A stretch of DNA of 64,000 nt from Pseudonocardia sp. CNS-139. Its GTDB lineage: Bacteria > Actinomycetota > Actinomycetes > Mycobacteriales > Pseudonocardiaceae. The position numbers were made by a program, and so were the translations under genes. Positions within the stretch are counted from its first letter, which is position 1, and each line of letters starts with the position of its first letter. The DNA lies in the NCBI GenBank assembly GCA_001942415.1, contig MKJX01000066.1, forward strand, positions 1-64,000, given 5' to 3'. Shown in pieces: positions 11,188-20,837 of the stretch. The notes under the pieces are model-generated. The model saw nothing but the letters and a program-made list of their open reading frames with translations, ran no database searches and was not told where the DNA came from.

Positions 11188-11958
11188 ATGAGCAGCGCTC
11201 CCGAACTGGACGGGATAGTCGGCTGGGTGGTCGGGCTGATGGACACGCTCGGCGCACCCGGTGTCGGGCTCGCCATCGCCCTCGAGAACGTGTTCCCCCC
11301 GCTCCCCAGCGAGGTCTTCCTCCCGCTCGCCGGTTTCGCGGCGGCCCGCGGCGAGATGAACGTCATCGCGGCCATCGCCTGGACGACGGCCGGGTCGCTC
11401 GTCGGAGCGCTGGTGCTCTACGGGCTCGGCGCCGCGCTCGGCCGCGACCGGCTGCGCGCGATCGCCGACCGGATGCCCCTGGTCAAGGTCAGCGACATCG
11501 ACAAGGCCGAGGAGTGGTTCGCGCGGCACGGCAGCAAGGCCGTGTTCTTCGGGCGCATGGTGCCGCTCGTGCGCAGCGCGATCTCGGTGCCGGCCGGCGT
11601 CGAACGCATGCCGCTCCTGCTGTTCGCGCTGCTCACGACGGCCGGCAGCCTGATCTGGAACACCGTCTTCGTGCTCGCCGGCTACATGCTCGGCGAGAAC
11701 TGGCACGTCGTCGAGCAGTACGCGGGCATCCTCTCGCGGGTGGTGCTCGTGCTGGTCGTGCTCGCGATCGTGTGGTGGATCGTGCGCATGGTGCGCCGGC
11801 GCAACCAGGGCGACGACGAGGGCTCGCCGGACAGCCCCACCGAGGTGATCCCGGCCGTCCGGCCCGAGGGCGGCGCGGAGAGCCCGACCGTGCGGCTCCC
11901 GGCCGCCCCGCCGGGCCGGCCGCAGCGCCCCGGCCCGCCGCCCGGCCCGCGCCGGTAG
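11188..11958 (+). CDS. DedA-family membrane protein
   Basis: 257-residue polytopic membrane protein, intact. The DedA signature is visible: ALENVFPPLPSEVFLPLAGF (re-entrant loop with the essential acidic residue), AALGRDRLRAI, and FFGRMVPLVRSAISVPAG with conserved arginines. The C-terminus is a Pro-rich cytoplasmic tail. DedA proteins act as lipid scramblases or flippases for undecaprenyl phosphate and phosphatidylethanolamine; a neighbouring uppS fits a polyprenyl-carrier role. A TAACCT -10 (11175-11180) lies seven bases before ATG 11188, so the message is probably leaderless. Confidence 0.92.
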   Translation: MSSAPELDGIVGWVVGLMDTLGAPGVGLAIALENVFPPLPSEVFLPLAGFAAARGEMNVIAAIAWTTAGSLVGALVLYGLGAALGRDRLRAIADRMPLVKVSDIDKAEEWFARHGSKAVFFGRMVPLVRSAISVPAGVERMPLLLFALLTTAGSLIWNTVFVLAGYMLGENWHVVEQYAGILSRVVLVLVVLAIVWWIVRMVRRRNQGDDEGSPDSPTEVIPAVRPEGGAESPTVRLPAAPPGRPQRPGPPPGPRR

Positions 11959-12018
11959 CTCCCGCGGCCGTTTCGCGAAACGGCCGTGCCGGACAGGCGC
12001 CGTCGCTACGATGACGGC

Positions 12019-12249
12019 ATGACCGAGGTCACCATCGGCCTCGCGGACGACGTCCGCGACGAGCTGGCGGCGCAGGCGGCGCGGAGCGGCCAGTCGCTGG
12101 AGGACTACATCACGGACGAGCTGAGGTACCTCGCCGGGCGATCCACCTCCGACCACTGGGTGGCGCAGGTCCGTGAGCAGGCAGGGCGGTACGGCGCCGA
12201 GCTGACCGTCGAGGAGCTGCTCGCCGACAAGGACGCTGATCGGCGGTGA
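12019..12249 (+). CDS. FitA/VapB-type ribbon-helix-helix antitoxin
   Basis: 76 residues. The N-terminal strand TEVTIGLADDVRDEL and helix pair SGQSLEDYITDELRYLA form a ribbon-helix-helix DNA-binding motif; the acidic tail GAELTVEELLADKDADRR is the expected toxin-masking segment. TACGAT (12007-12012) lies six bases before ATG 12019, again a leaderless arrangement. The gene overlaps the PIN toxin, the usual translational coupling of type II modules. Such pairs repress their own promoter. Confidence 0.85.
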   Translation: MTEVTIGLADDVRDELAAQAARSGQSLEDYITDELRYLAGRSTSDHWVAQVREQAGRYGAELTVEELLADKDADRR

Positions 12250-12655
12250 GCCAGGCGGGACCGTCGTCATCGACGCGGCGGCGATGGTGGCGCTCCTGGC
12301 CGACCGGGCCGGCGTCGGCACGTGGGTGGCGGACGTGCTCGACGGTCGCCGGGTCGTCGCACCGCGGCTGATGCCCTACGAGGCGGCCAACTCCCTGCGG
12401 CGCCGTGAGCTGGCCGGAAAGCTCGACGGTCGCGGCGCGGATCTGGCCCACATGCAGCTCAGATCGCTCCGGGTCGACCTGTGGCCGGAACACCGCACGG
12501 CCGTGCGGGCATGGGAGCTGCGGCACGCCGTCACCTACTACGACGCCAGCTACGTCGCACTCGCCGAGCTGCTCGACGCCCCGCTCGTCACCCTCGACCG
12601 TCGGCTGGCACGGGCTCCCGGGCCGCGGTGCGCGTTCCTGACCCCTCCGGCCTGA
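12246..12655 (+). CDS. VapC-type PIN-domain toxin
   Basis: About 136 residues; endoribonuclease of the PIN family. Acidic active-site residues are visible: Asp in VVIDAAAMVALL, Glu in YEAANSLRRREL, Asp in YYDASYVALAELL and Asp in TLDRRLARA. The start is probably GTG 12246 overlapping the antitoxin stop (GTGA); one base is missing near 12252, so the uninterrupted frame only begins around 12284. Its 3' end overlaps the predicted end of recO on the other strand. Target RNA unknown. Confidence 0.8.
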
Positions 12656-13394
12656 CGGGGCCGAGCGAGCGCCGCTCCACCAGCGGCAGGGACCGGAGCT
12701 GGCGCTCCATGTGCCACTGCAGGTGCGCGGCGACGAGCCCGCTCGTGTCGCGGCGGGTGGCGGGGGTGGCGCGTCCGCGGTGGGCCAGTCACCGTGCAGC
12801 AGCGCGTCGAGCAGCAGGAACGTCTCCGGCGACGGCATCACCGAGCCGGGCGGGCGGCAGCGCGGGCACACCGCGCCCCCGGCCGCGATGTTGACGCCGG
12901 GTGCGGGCCGGGCTCGGCGCAGCGGGCGCACTCGCTGATGGCCGGCGCCCAGCCGGCGTGCGTCATGGCGCGCAGCAGGAACGCGTCGAGCACGAGCGAC
13001 GGGTCGCGCTCGCGCCCGGCGAGCGCCCGGATCGCGCCCACGACCAGCAGGTAGACCCGCAGCGCCGGCTCGCCCTCCTCGGCGACGAGCCGGTCGCCGT
13101 CTCCAGGATCGCGCAGCCGGCCGTGTAGCGGGGGTAGTCGCCGATGATCCCGGCGCCGAACGCGTCGACGGTCTCTGCCTGCGTCACGATGTCGAGCGAG
13201 CGGCCGGTGTAGCACTGCACGTCCACGTGGTTGAACGGCTCCAGCCGGGCGCCCCAGCGTGACCGCGTGCGCCGCACCCCCTTCGCGACGGCGCGCACCT
13301 TGCCGCGCCGGCGGGTGAGCAGCGTGACGATGCGGTCGGCCTCGCCGAGCTTCTGCACCCGCAGCACCACGCCGGTGTCGCGGTAGAGGGTCAC
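12588..13394 (-). CDS. recO: DNA repair protein RecO
   Basis: RecFOR-pathway mediator loading RecA onto SSB-coated DNA. The OB-fold N-terminus is clear from GTG 13394 ([20 protein letters not shown], then [20 protein letters not shown]). The zinc-finger cysteines follow as [11 protein letters not shown] and CPRCRPPG. Frameshifts near 13098, 12905 and 12765 split the gene; the third restores [20 protein letters not shown]. The 3' end is uncertain: the corrected frame stops at 12588, overlapping the PIN toxin by 68 bases, so the true C-terminus may be shorter if another error exists. Confidence 0.82.
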
Positions 13395-13491
13395 CCGTGC
13401 AGCGTACGGCCCGCACGGCGGCGGGTCCGTTCTTGACACGGCCACCGCCCACCCGCTGAGGTAACCCTAAGTCGCACCCCCGGGAGGATCC

Positions 13492-14287
13492 GTGACCCAC
13501 GCCGTCCCCGAGGCGGACCGCGCCGCCGCCGAGCGCACGCTCGCCGCCACCCCCGGGTGCGCGGCGAGCCGAGCGACGCGGAGCGCTCCCGCACGCTGAT
13601 CGGGCGACCCGCACGGCCGCGCTGGCCACGATCGGCGAGGGCGGGTTCCCGTTCGGCTCGCTGGTGTCGCACGCCGTCGACGCGGCCGGGCGGCCGTTGC
13701 TGCTGCTCTCCGACCTGGCCGAGCACAGCCGCAACCTGCGCACGGACCCGCGGGCGTCGCTGATGGCGAGCGAGTCCGGCGCGGGCGACCCGCTCGCGCT
13801 GGCCCGCGTCACCGTCGTCGGCACGGTCGGCGAGCTGCTCGGCGACGAGCGCGCGGCCGCCCTGGAGGTCTACCGCGCGGCCCAGCCGGGCGCGTTCTAC
13901 GCGGGGTTCGGCGACTTCCGGCTCTACCGGCTGGAGGTCGCCTCCGTCCGGTACGTGGGCGGGTTCGGCCGGATGAGCTGGGTGACGGCGGACGAGTACG
14001 CGGCCGCCGAGCCCGACCCGCTGCGCCCGCACACCCGCCGCATCGTCGACCACATGAACGAGGACCACGCCGACTCCCTGGTGCTGTTCTGCCGCGTGTT
14101 CGGCGGGCGCCCGGACACCGTGCAGGCCCGCATGGTCGGGGTGGACCGCTACGGCTTCGCGGTGCTGGCCCGCGACACCCCCGACGGCGACGAGACGGCG
14201 GTCCGCCTGACGTTCGACAGCCGCACCGACACCCCCGAGGCCGCCCGGGCGGCGATGGTGGCCCTGGTCCGCCGCGCCAGGAGCTGA
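13492..14287 (+). CDS. HugZ-like flavin/heme-binding pyridoxamine-5'-phosphate-oxidase-fold protein
   Basis: About 265 residues with an N-terminal split-barrel ([31 protein letters not shown]) and a C-terminal DUF2470 domain holding [20 protein letters not shown]. This arrangement is seen in HugZ-type heme oxygenases and related proteins. GTG 13492 follows GGGAGG. Two frameshifts near 13555 and 13607 break the first 60 residues. Whether it degrades heme or binds flavin cannot be decided from sequence. The gene converges on the sigma factor, separated by a palindromic repeat. Confidence 0.8.
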
Positions 14288-14289
14288 CC

Positions 14290-14359
14290 ACCGCACACAC
14301 CTCCCGCACTCCGCACACACGTTCTGCCATGTGTGCGAAGTCCGGGAGGTGTGTGCGGT
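14290..14359. repeat. 70-bp palindromic repeat (family R2), copy 1
   Basis: Imperfect inverted repeat with outer arms ACCGCACACACCTCCCG / CGGGAGGTGTGTGCGGT and inner arms CGCACACA / TGTGTGCG around a short loop. It exactly fills the gap between two convergent genes and its last base touches the stop of the sigma factor. Related copies are at 34251-34320 and 45166-45235. A bidirectional terminator or RNA-stability role is possible. Confidence 0.8.
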
Positions 14360-15556
14360 CAGGGCCCGCGGCCGCCGCGGGTCAGGAAGTCGCGCTCCGC
14401 GGCGGTCGGGGCCAGTGCCGCTGCGCGGGCGTAGGCGTCCGCTGCCTCGGCCGCGCGGCCGAGGCGGCGCAGGAGGTCGGCCCGCACGGCGTGGAAGGGG
14501 TGGTAGCCGGCCAGGTCGAGGTCCTCCACCAGGGCCAGCGCGGCTGCCGGGCCCGCCACCTCGCCGACCGCGACGGCGCGGTTGAGCGCGACGACCGGGG
14601 TGGGGGCGAGCGCCAGCAGCTGGTCGTAGAGCGCGACGATCTGGCGCCAGTCGGTGCGGTCGGCGGTGGCGGCGTCCGCGTGCACGGCGTTGATCGCGGC
14701 CTGGAGCTGGTAGTTCCCGGGCCGGTTCCGGCGCAGGCAGCCCCGGACGATCGCCTGGCCCTCCCTCGACCAGCGCCCGGTCCCACCGCCCGCGGTCCTG
14801 GTCGGCGAGCAGCACGAGGGACCCGTCCGGACGCGTCCGGGCGGCCCGCCGGGACTCGGTCAGGAGCACCAGGGCCAGCAGGCCGGCGACCTCCGGCTCG
14901 TCCGGCATGAGCGCCGCGAGCACCCGCGCGAGCCGGACGGCCTCGGCGCTCAGGCCCGGGTCCCCGGCCAGCCCGGAGTTGTGGAGCAGGTAGACGACGG
15001 CCAGCACGGGCCGCAGCCGGTCGGGCAGCTCCCGGTCGGCCGGCACCCGGTACGGGATCCGCGCCGCCTTGATCTTGCGTTTGGCGCGCACCAGCCGCTG
15101 CGCCATCGTCGGCTCGGCCACCAGGAACGCCCGGGCGACCTCCGCCGTGGAGAGCCCGCACAGCAGCCGCAGGGTGAGCGCGACCTGGGCCTCGGTGGAC
15201 AGGGCCGGGTGACAGCAGGTGAAGACGAGCCGGAGCCGGTCGTCGGGCACGGAGCCCACCTCCTCGTCGGGGCCCGTCGACGCGAGCAGCACCGTCTCTT
15301 CGAGCAGCTCGCGGCCGCGCGCCTCCCGGCGCAGGCGGTCGAGGGCGCTGTGCCGGGCCGTCGTCGTGATCCAGCCGCCCGGGTTGGGCGGCAGCCCCTC
15401 GACCGGCCACCTGCGCAGGGCCGTCGTGAACGCGTCCTGCACCGCGTCCTCGGCGACGTCGATGTCGCCGAAGGCCCGGATCAGGGCGGCCACGGACCGG
15501 CCGTGCTCCGCGCGGAAGATCCGGCCGACCGTGCTCTCGTCGGGCCGGTCAGGCAC
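14359..15556 (-). CDS. ECF42-like RNA polymerase sigma factor with C-terminal TPR-like extension
   Basis: About 400 residues. Sigma-2 region: [20 protein letters not shown]. Sigma-4 region: [20 protein letters not shown] and [21 protein letters not shown] helical C-terminal half of about 200 residues ([40 protein letters not shown]) is TPR-like. This architecture plus an adjacent DGPF/YCII gene defines the ECF42 group, which has no classical anti-sigma factor. The extension likely replaces it in control. One base is missing near 14766. GTG 15556 overlaps the upstream gene by eight bases. Confidence 0.85.
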
Positions 15557-15923
15557 TCGGTTCCGTCGCGAAGCCGGCGAACGGGCGCACCTCGATCGGC
15601 GCGCCGATGAGCGCGGTGACCTTCGCGGCCCAGCCGAGCGCGGCGTCGAGGTCCGGGGCCGCGACGACGTAGAAGCCGCCGAGGTGCTCCTTCGCCTCGA
15701 CGAACGGCCCGTCGGTGGTCAGGACGTCGCCGTCGGCCACCCGCACGACGGTGGCCGTGTCGGGCTCGTGCAGCCGGCCGGAGAAGACCCAGGCCCCCGC
15801 CGACTGCATCTCGCGTTCGAGGGCGCCGAGCCGGGCGAACGACCGCCGCCGCTCCTCGTCGCTCATCGGCACGGACGGCTCGGAGGTCTCGGCGGTGTGC
15901 ACGGACAACAGGTAGTGCGGCAT
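15549..15923 (-). CDS. YCII/DGPF-domain protein, partner of the ECF42 sigma factor
   Basis: 124 residues, intact. The ferredoxin-like YCII fold begins [12 protein letters not shown]; the diagnostic motif is [20 protein letters not shown], containing Asp-Gly-Pro-Phe. Genes of this family are characteristic neighbours and often targets of ECF42 sigma factors. The end overlaps the sigma start by eight bases, so the two are co-translated. The biochemical role of DGPF proteins is unknown. The 80 bases between it and era show nothing recognisable beyond ordinary spacer. Confidence 0.85.
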   Translation of the reverse strand: MPHYLLSVHTAETSEPSVPMSDEERRRSFARLGALEREMQSAGAWVFSGRLHEPDTATVVRVADGDVLTTDGPFVEAKEHLGGFYVVAAPDLDAALGWAAKVTALIGAPIEVRPFAGFATEPSA

Positions 15924-16004
15924 GTGGGCGCTCCTCGGGCCGGGCGGGCCGTTCCCGCCGTCACCCCACTACGAACGGGCGGCGCCCGCATCGACAGGGC
16001 GGCG

Positions 16005-16921
16005 TCAGAATCCCAGCTTCCGCAGCTGTCTGGGGTCCCGCTGCCAGTCCTTGGCGATCTTGACGTGCAGGTCGAGGTAGACCTTCGTGCCCAGCAGCGC
16101 CTCGATCTGGCGGCGGCGTCCGTGCCGACCTGGCGCAGCCGCTCGCCGCCGCGGCCGATCACGATGCCCTTCTGGCTGGAGCGCTCGACGTAGATGTTGG
16201 CGTGCACGTCGAGCAGGTCGCGGCGGCCCTTGCGGGGCACCATCTCCTCGATGACCACGGCGATCGAGTGCGGCAGCTCGTCGCGCACGCCCTCCAGCGC
16301 GGCCTCCCGGATCAGCTCGGCGACGAGCGTCTCCTCCGGCTCGTCGGTCAGCTCGCCGTCCGGGTAGAGCGGCGGGCCCTCCGGCAGCCGGGCGACGAGC
16401 AGGTCGGCGAGCAGCCCGACCTGGAACCCGTCGACGGCCGAGCAGGGCACGACCTCCGCGAACTCCATGAGCGCGGCCATCTGCGTGAGCCGCTCGGCGA
16501 CCTGCTCCGGCGGCGCCTTGTCGGTCTTCGTGACGACCCCGAGCACGGGCGTGCGTCCGGCGACCGACCGCAGCTCGCCCGCGATGAACTCGTCGCCCCG
16601 GCCGACGGGCTGGTCGGCCGGGACGCAGAAGCCGATCACGTCGACCTCGGCCCACGTCTCGCGGACGACGTCGTTGAGCCGGCTGCCCAGCAGCGTGCGC
16701 GGCTTGTGCAGGCCCGGGGTGTCGACGACGACCAGCTGCGCGTCGGGCCGGTGCAGGATGCCGCGGATCGCGTGCCGCGTGGTCTGCGGCCGGCTCGACG
16801 TGATCGCGATCTTCGAGCCGACCAGCGCGTTGGTCAGCGTCGACTTCCCGGCATTGGGCCGCCCGACGAAGCAGGCGAACCCCGACCGGAACCCGTCCGG
16901 GACGTCGGCGAAGGGTCTCAC
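16005..16921 (-). CDS. era: GTPase Era
   Basis: Essential GTPase binding 16S rRNA during small-subunit maturation. G motifs: G1 GRPNAGKSTLTNALVG, G3 VVDTPGLHKPRTLLG, G4 TKTD. The C-terminal KH domain carries RKGRRDLLDVHANIYVERSS and KGIVIGRGGERLR. About 305 residues. One base is missing near 16115; correction gives the usual ending VKIAKDWQRDPRQLRKLGF. GTG 16921 overlaps the lhgO stop (GTGA). It is the last gene of a leftward run ybeY-corC-lhgO-era. Confidence 0.94.
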
Positions 16922-18144
16922 GCGGCCAGCGGAGCGAGCTTCTCGCCGGTGAGGCGTTCGAGGATCTCCCGGCCGATGGGCAGCGCGGCCGTGGCGGCGG
17001 GCGACGGCGCGTTGAGCACGTGCAGCACCGAGCCGGGGCCCGACCCCTGGTCCACGAACAGGAAGTCGTCGACGAGCGTGCCGTCGCGCTTGACGGCCTG
17101 GGCGCGCACGCCGGCGCCGGCCGGGTGCAGGTCCTCGGCGCGGACGTCGGGCAGCATCCGCTGGATCTGCTTGACCATCGCCTTCTTGGACAGCGACCGG
17201 TGCATCTCGCCGAAGCCGTACTTCCAGTGCCGCTGGGCGACCTTGAGCATGCCCGGGTAGGTGATCGTCTGCAGGAACTCCCTGGGGTTCACCGCACCCC
17301 ACGAGTACCCCTCGCGCGCGAGCGCCAGCACGGCGTTCGGGCCGGCGTGGACGTGCCCGTCGATGCCGCGGGTGGCGTGCACGCCGAGGAACGGGAACGC
17401 CGGGTCCGGCACCGGGTAGATCAGGCCCTTGACCAGCCCGGCGGCCCGCTCGCTGAACCCGGAGTACTCGCCGCGGAACGGGATGATCCGGATGCCCGGG
17501 TCGGCGCCCGCGGCCCTCGCCATGTCGTCGCAGCGCAGGCCGGCGCAGACCACGACCTGCTTGCCGAGCAGGTCGCCGGCGTCCGTGCGCACGACGACGT
17601 CCTCCGCGCGGCGCGCGATCCCCGTGACGGCGCGGCCGAGGTGGATCTCGCCGCCCTCCTTGGCGACCAGCTCGCCGATCTTCTCGGCGATCGCCTTGTA
17701 GTCCGTGATCCCGGTGGACGGCACGTACAGCGCGGCGATGCCGCGGACGTGCGGCTCGTGCTCGCGCATCCCGGCCTGGTCCAGCTCGTGGTTCTCGACG
17801 CCGTTGGCGTCGCCGCGGCGCCGCAGCTCCGCCATCCGCGGCAGCTCCTCGGGCTCGGTGGCGACGACGAGCTTGCCGGTGACCTCGTGCGGCAGGTCGT
17901 GCTCGCGGCAGAACGCCACCGTCTCGGCGCACCCGGCGACGGCGAGGCGCGCCTTGAACCCGCCCGGGGCGTAGTAGAGCCCCGAGTGGATCACGTTGGA
18001 GTTGTTGCCGGTCTGGTGGCGGGCGAGCTGCTGCTCGCGCTCCACCACGGCGACGGACCGGCCGGTGCGGGCCACGGCGTGCGCGGTGGCCAGGCCGACG
18101 ATGCCGCCGCCGACCACGACGACGTCGAACGAGGGAGTGGTCAT
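16918..18144 (-). CDS. lhgO: L-2-hydroxyglutarate oxidase-like FAD oxidoreductase
   Basis: 408 residues, intact. The N-terminal FAD dinucleotide fold is [20 protein letters not shown]. Family motifs of L-2-hydroxyglutarate oxidase/dehydrogenase follow: [40 protein letters not shown], and [19 protein letters not shown]. It oxidises L-2-hydroxyglutarate to 2-oxoglutarate. Four-base overlaps join it to genes on both sides although it is not part of the era-corC cluster I remember from mycobacteria; it appears inserted into that operon without breaking coupling. Confidence 0.88.
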   Translation of the reverse strand: MTTPSFDVVVVGGGIVGLATAHAVARTGRSVAVVEREQQLARHQTGNNSNVIHSGLYYAPGGFKARLAVAGCAETVAFCREHDLPHEVTGKLVVATEPEELPRMAELRRRGDANGVENHELDQAGMREHEPHVRGIAALYVPSTGITDYKAIAEKIGELVAKEGGEIHLGRAVTGIARRAEDVVVRTDAGDLLGKQVVVCAGLRCDDMARAAGADPGIRIIPFRGEYSGFSERAAGLVKGLIYPVPDPAFPFLGVHATRGIDGHVHAGPNAVLALAREGYSWGAVNPREFLQTITYPGMLKVAQRHWKYGFGEMHRSLSKKAMVKQIQRMLPDVRAEDLHPAGAGVRAQAVKRDGTLVDDFLFVDQGSGPGSVLHVLNAPSPAATAALPIGREILERLTGEKLAPLAA

Positions 18145-18497
18145 GAAGGCTCCGGGATCAAGGTCTCGACGACGGCGCCGCGGGAGTCGGCGCGCAGAAC
18201 GGGTGCGGTGGGGGCGATGTCGCGGACGGCGGCGAGCGAGGCGTCGTCGACGGCGTCCCCGCCCGTGACGACGGCGGCGGCCTCCAGGCCGGGGGCACCG
18301 CTGGCGACAGCGGCGGCCACGGCCGCCTGGAGCGCGGTGAGCTGCAGCGACGGGAGCGCGACGGTGGCCGCGGCGTAGGTGCGGCCGTCGGTGTCGCGGA
18401 CGGCGGCACCCTCGGCGGACCCGGTGCGGGCCCTGGCCGAACGCGCCAGCGTCACGATCTTGGCGTCCTCGGGGTCGAGCTCACCCTGGCCGGACAT
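18141..18497 (-). CDS. Cytidine-deaminase-like protein lacking catalytic residues
   Basis: 118 residues from ATG 18497, preceded by a strong GGGAGGAG ribosome site. It begins [20 protein letters not shown] and has the deaminase-fold order [20 protein letters not shown] then [14 protein letters not shown]. The zinc-binding His/Cys-Ala-Glu and Pro-Cys-X2-Cys motifs of active deaminases are absent; the helix that should carry HAE reads LTALQAAV. It matches the small gene between corC and era in mycobacteria. The frame is open into corC upstream, so it might also be made as a fusion. It overlaps lhgO by four bases. Confidence 0.6.
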   Translation of the reverse strand: MSGQGELDPEDAKIVTLARSARARTGSAEGAAVRDTDGRTYAAATVALPSLQLTALQAAVAAAVASGAPGLEAAAVVTGGDAVDDASLAAVRDIAPTAPVLRADSRGAVVETLIPEPS

Positions 18498-19899
18498 CGC
18501 TCTCCTCCCGGCGGCGGGCCCCGTGCCCGTTGCGCCGTTGCCGTTGTTCCTGCCGTTGTTCCTGCTGTCGTGCCGGTCGTCCGCGGGCCGGTCGTCCGCG
18601 GCGTCCGGTGCGGGCTCGACCGGCTCGACGAGCACGGTGTTGATCCGCACCCGGCCCCGGGCGTCCTTGCCCCCCTCGGCGAGCAGCCGCAGCCCGGCGA
18701 CCTCGGTCTCCGCGCCCGGCAGCGGTACCCGCCCGAGCTGCTGGGCCAGCAGGCCGCCGACCGTGTCGACGTCGGCGGCCACCAACACCTCGGCGAGCGC
18801 GCCGTCCGTGCCGTCGACCCCGGAGAAGAGCTCCGCGAGGTCCTCGACCGGCAGCCGCGCCGCGACGCGCAGCCTACGTCCGGAGAGCTCCTGGACCGCG
18901 GGCACCTCCTCCGAGTCGTACTCGTCGGTGATCTCGCCGACGATCTCCTCGAGGATGTCCTCGATCGTCACGACGCCGGCGGTGCCGCCGTACTCGTCCA
19001 CGACGATCGCCATGTGGTTGCGGGCGGCCTGCATCTCCTTGAGCAGCTCGTCCACCCGCTTGGTGTCGGGCACGAACGCCGGCGGCCGCACGACCTCGGT
19101 GAGCGGGGCGTCCGGGCGCTCGGCCTGGGCCCGCACGAGGTCCTTGAGGTAGGCGACGCCGACGACGTCGTCGATGTTCTCGCCGATCACCGGGATGCGC
19201 GAGTAGCCGCTCTTGAGCGCGAGCTTCAGCACCTTGTCGACCGGGGTGTCGCGCTCGGTCCAGACGACGTCCGGGCGCGGCACCATCACCTCGCGCACGA
19301 GCGTGTCGCCCAGCTCGAACACCGAGTGGATCATCTGCCGCTCGTCCTCGTCGACCACACCGCTGGTGCTCGCCATGTCGACGAGCTCGCGCAGCTCCAC
19401 CTCGGACGAGAACGGGCCCTGCCGGAAGCCTGCCCGGGGGTGATCGCGTTGCCGACGAGGATCAGCAGCTTGGTGAGCGGTCCGAGCAGCGTGGCGAGCG
19501 CCCGGATCGGCGCCGCGACGAGCAGCCCGACCCGGTAGGGGTGCTGGCGGCCGAGCGTGCGCGGACCGACGCGACCAGCACGTAGCTGACGACCACCATG
19601 ATCGCGCCGGCGGTGAGCCCGCCGGCCCAGTCCCGGTCGAAGATCAGGATGAGCGCGACGGTGAGCAGCACGGTGGCCGCGGTCTCGGCGGCCAGCCGCA
19701 GCAGCAGGAGCAGGTTGATGTAGCGCGGGCGGTCGGCCACGACGGCGGCGAGCGCGCGCGAGCCGGGGCGCCCGGCGCGGACCAGCGCGTCCACCCGGGC
19801 GCGGGAGACGGACCCGAGTGCGGCGTCCGCGGCGGCGAACACCCCGGCCAGCGGGACCAGCAGGACGGCGAAGACGATGAGCGGAGTGGTGCCGTTCAC
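18498..19899 (-). CDS. CorC/HlyC-family CNNM-CBS transporter-associated protein
   Basis: About 465 residues from GTG 19899: an N-terminal DUF21/CNNM transmembrane domain ([20 protein letters not shown]), a CBS pair starting [20 protein letters not shown] with [20 protein letters not shown], and a CorC_HlyC C-terminal domain. Members take part in Mg2+/Co2+ transport or resistance. Frameshifts near 19563 and 19437 split the membrane domain from the CBS part. No stop codon separates this frame from the downstream deaminase-like segment, so the frame formally runs on to 18141. Placement next to ybeY and era is conserved. Confidence 0.88.
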
Positions 19900-19908
19900 G
19901 ACGACGGC

Positions 19909-20444
19909 TCAGCTCTCCTCGAGGCCGGCGGCGCCCAGCACCGCGGCGTCGCCGCGGCGGCGGGCCTCCTGGGCCGCGGCGGCCTGGCGGTCGGTGCGCC
20001 AGTCGGAGAGCAGCTTGCTCTGCAGCGCGAACATCTCGCGCTCCTGCTCCGGGTCGGCGTGGTCGTAGCCGAGCAGGTGCAGCACGCCGTGGACGGTGAG
20101 CAGGTGCAGCTCGTCGGCCAGGCCGTGGCCGGCCTTCTTCGCCTGCGCCTTCGCGACTCCGGGCACAGCACGATGTCGCCCAGCAGCGCGGGCCCCATCT
20201 CCGGGGCGTCGGGGCGGCGGGACTCCTCCGCGAACTCGTCCATCGGGAACGACATCACGTCGGTGGGGCCGGGCTCGTCCATCCAGCGCTCGTGCAGCTC
20301 GCTCATGGCGTCCAGCCCGACGGCCAGGATGCTGAGCTCCGCCGCCGGGTTCACGTGCATGGCGTCCAGGGCGTAGCGCGCAACGGAGGCGATGAGCGAC
20401 TCGTCCACCGGCACGCCGGACTCGTTGCAGACCTCGATGGACAC
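19909..20444 (-). CDS. ybeY: Endoribonuclease YbeY (rRNA maturation factor)
   Basis: About 178 residues. The zinc-binding signature is [18 protein letters not shown] (H-X3-H-X5-H). The N-terminal half has [20 protein letters not shown], with the typical TDVLSFP-like segment. It acts in 16S rRNA 3'-end processing and ribosome quality control. GTG 20444 begins [15 protein letters not shown]. One base is missing near 20160. It heads the leftward operon toward corC and era; phoH, its usual immediate upstream neighbour, is 5 kb away here because other genes intervene. Confidence 0.93.
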
Positions 20445-20560
20445 CCTGTAACCAGCTCCGTTCGGTGGACTGGAACCAGAGTAACGGGTCGGGGCGGGCG
20501 AACGCGGCGCCGCCACCGGTCCGCCGGACGCGTCCGGCCCGCGGATTGTTGACAACTTTG

Positions 20561-20589
20561 TTGCCACTCCGGTGACCCAGAGCTATGAT
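20561..20589 (+). promoter_or_regulatory. Promoter of the orphan solute-binding lipoprotein gene, followed by a 240-nt leader
   Basis: TTGCCA (20561-20566) and TATGAT (20584-20589) with a 17-bp spacer make one of the best sigma-70-type promoters in the window. A GTTGACAAC dyad (20548-20556) lies just upstream and could bind a repressor. The predicted transcript has an unusually long leader of about 240 nt before ATG 20838. The region 20445-20837 is otherwise non-coding and somewhat less GC-rich; I recognise no known riboswitch in it. Confidence 0.6.
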
Positions 20590-20837
20590 CCGGCTCACAC
20601 GGGCCGCGCCGGATGTTTTCCCGGACAACTGCACGCTGCGTTCGACACAACGGGGTGGACGACGATGCCGCAGCGCTCGCGCACGTCACGAGCAATCGCT
20701 CTGACGGAGGGCCCCACAACCGCGACATTCGTCGCGGTATCCGGTGCACGAGGTCCGACGCACCTCGCGACGTAGTCGCTCCCTCGAATGCGGCCGAACC
20801 GGCCGTCCACACCTCACAGCAAAGGAGCTGTGCGCAT

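Noticed and set aside
20572-20775. 67-codon ORF in the leader of the solute-binding protein gene
   Set aside because: Its start precedes the likely transcription start, there is no ribosome site and the sequence has no recognisable character.
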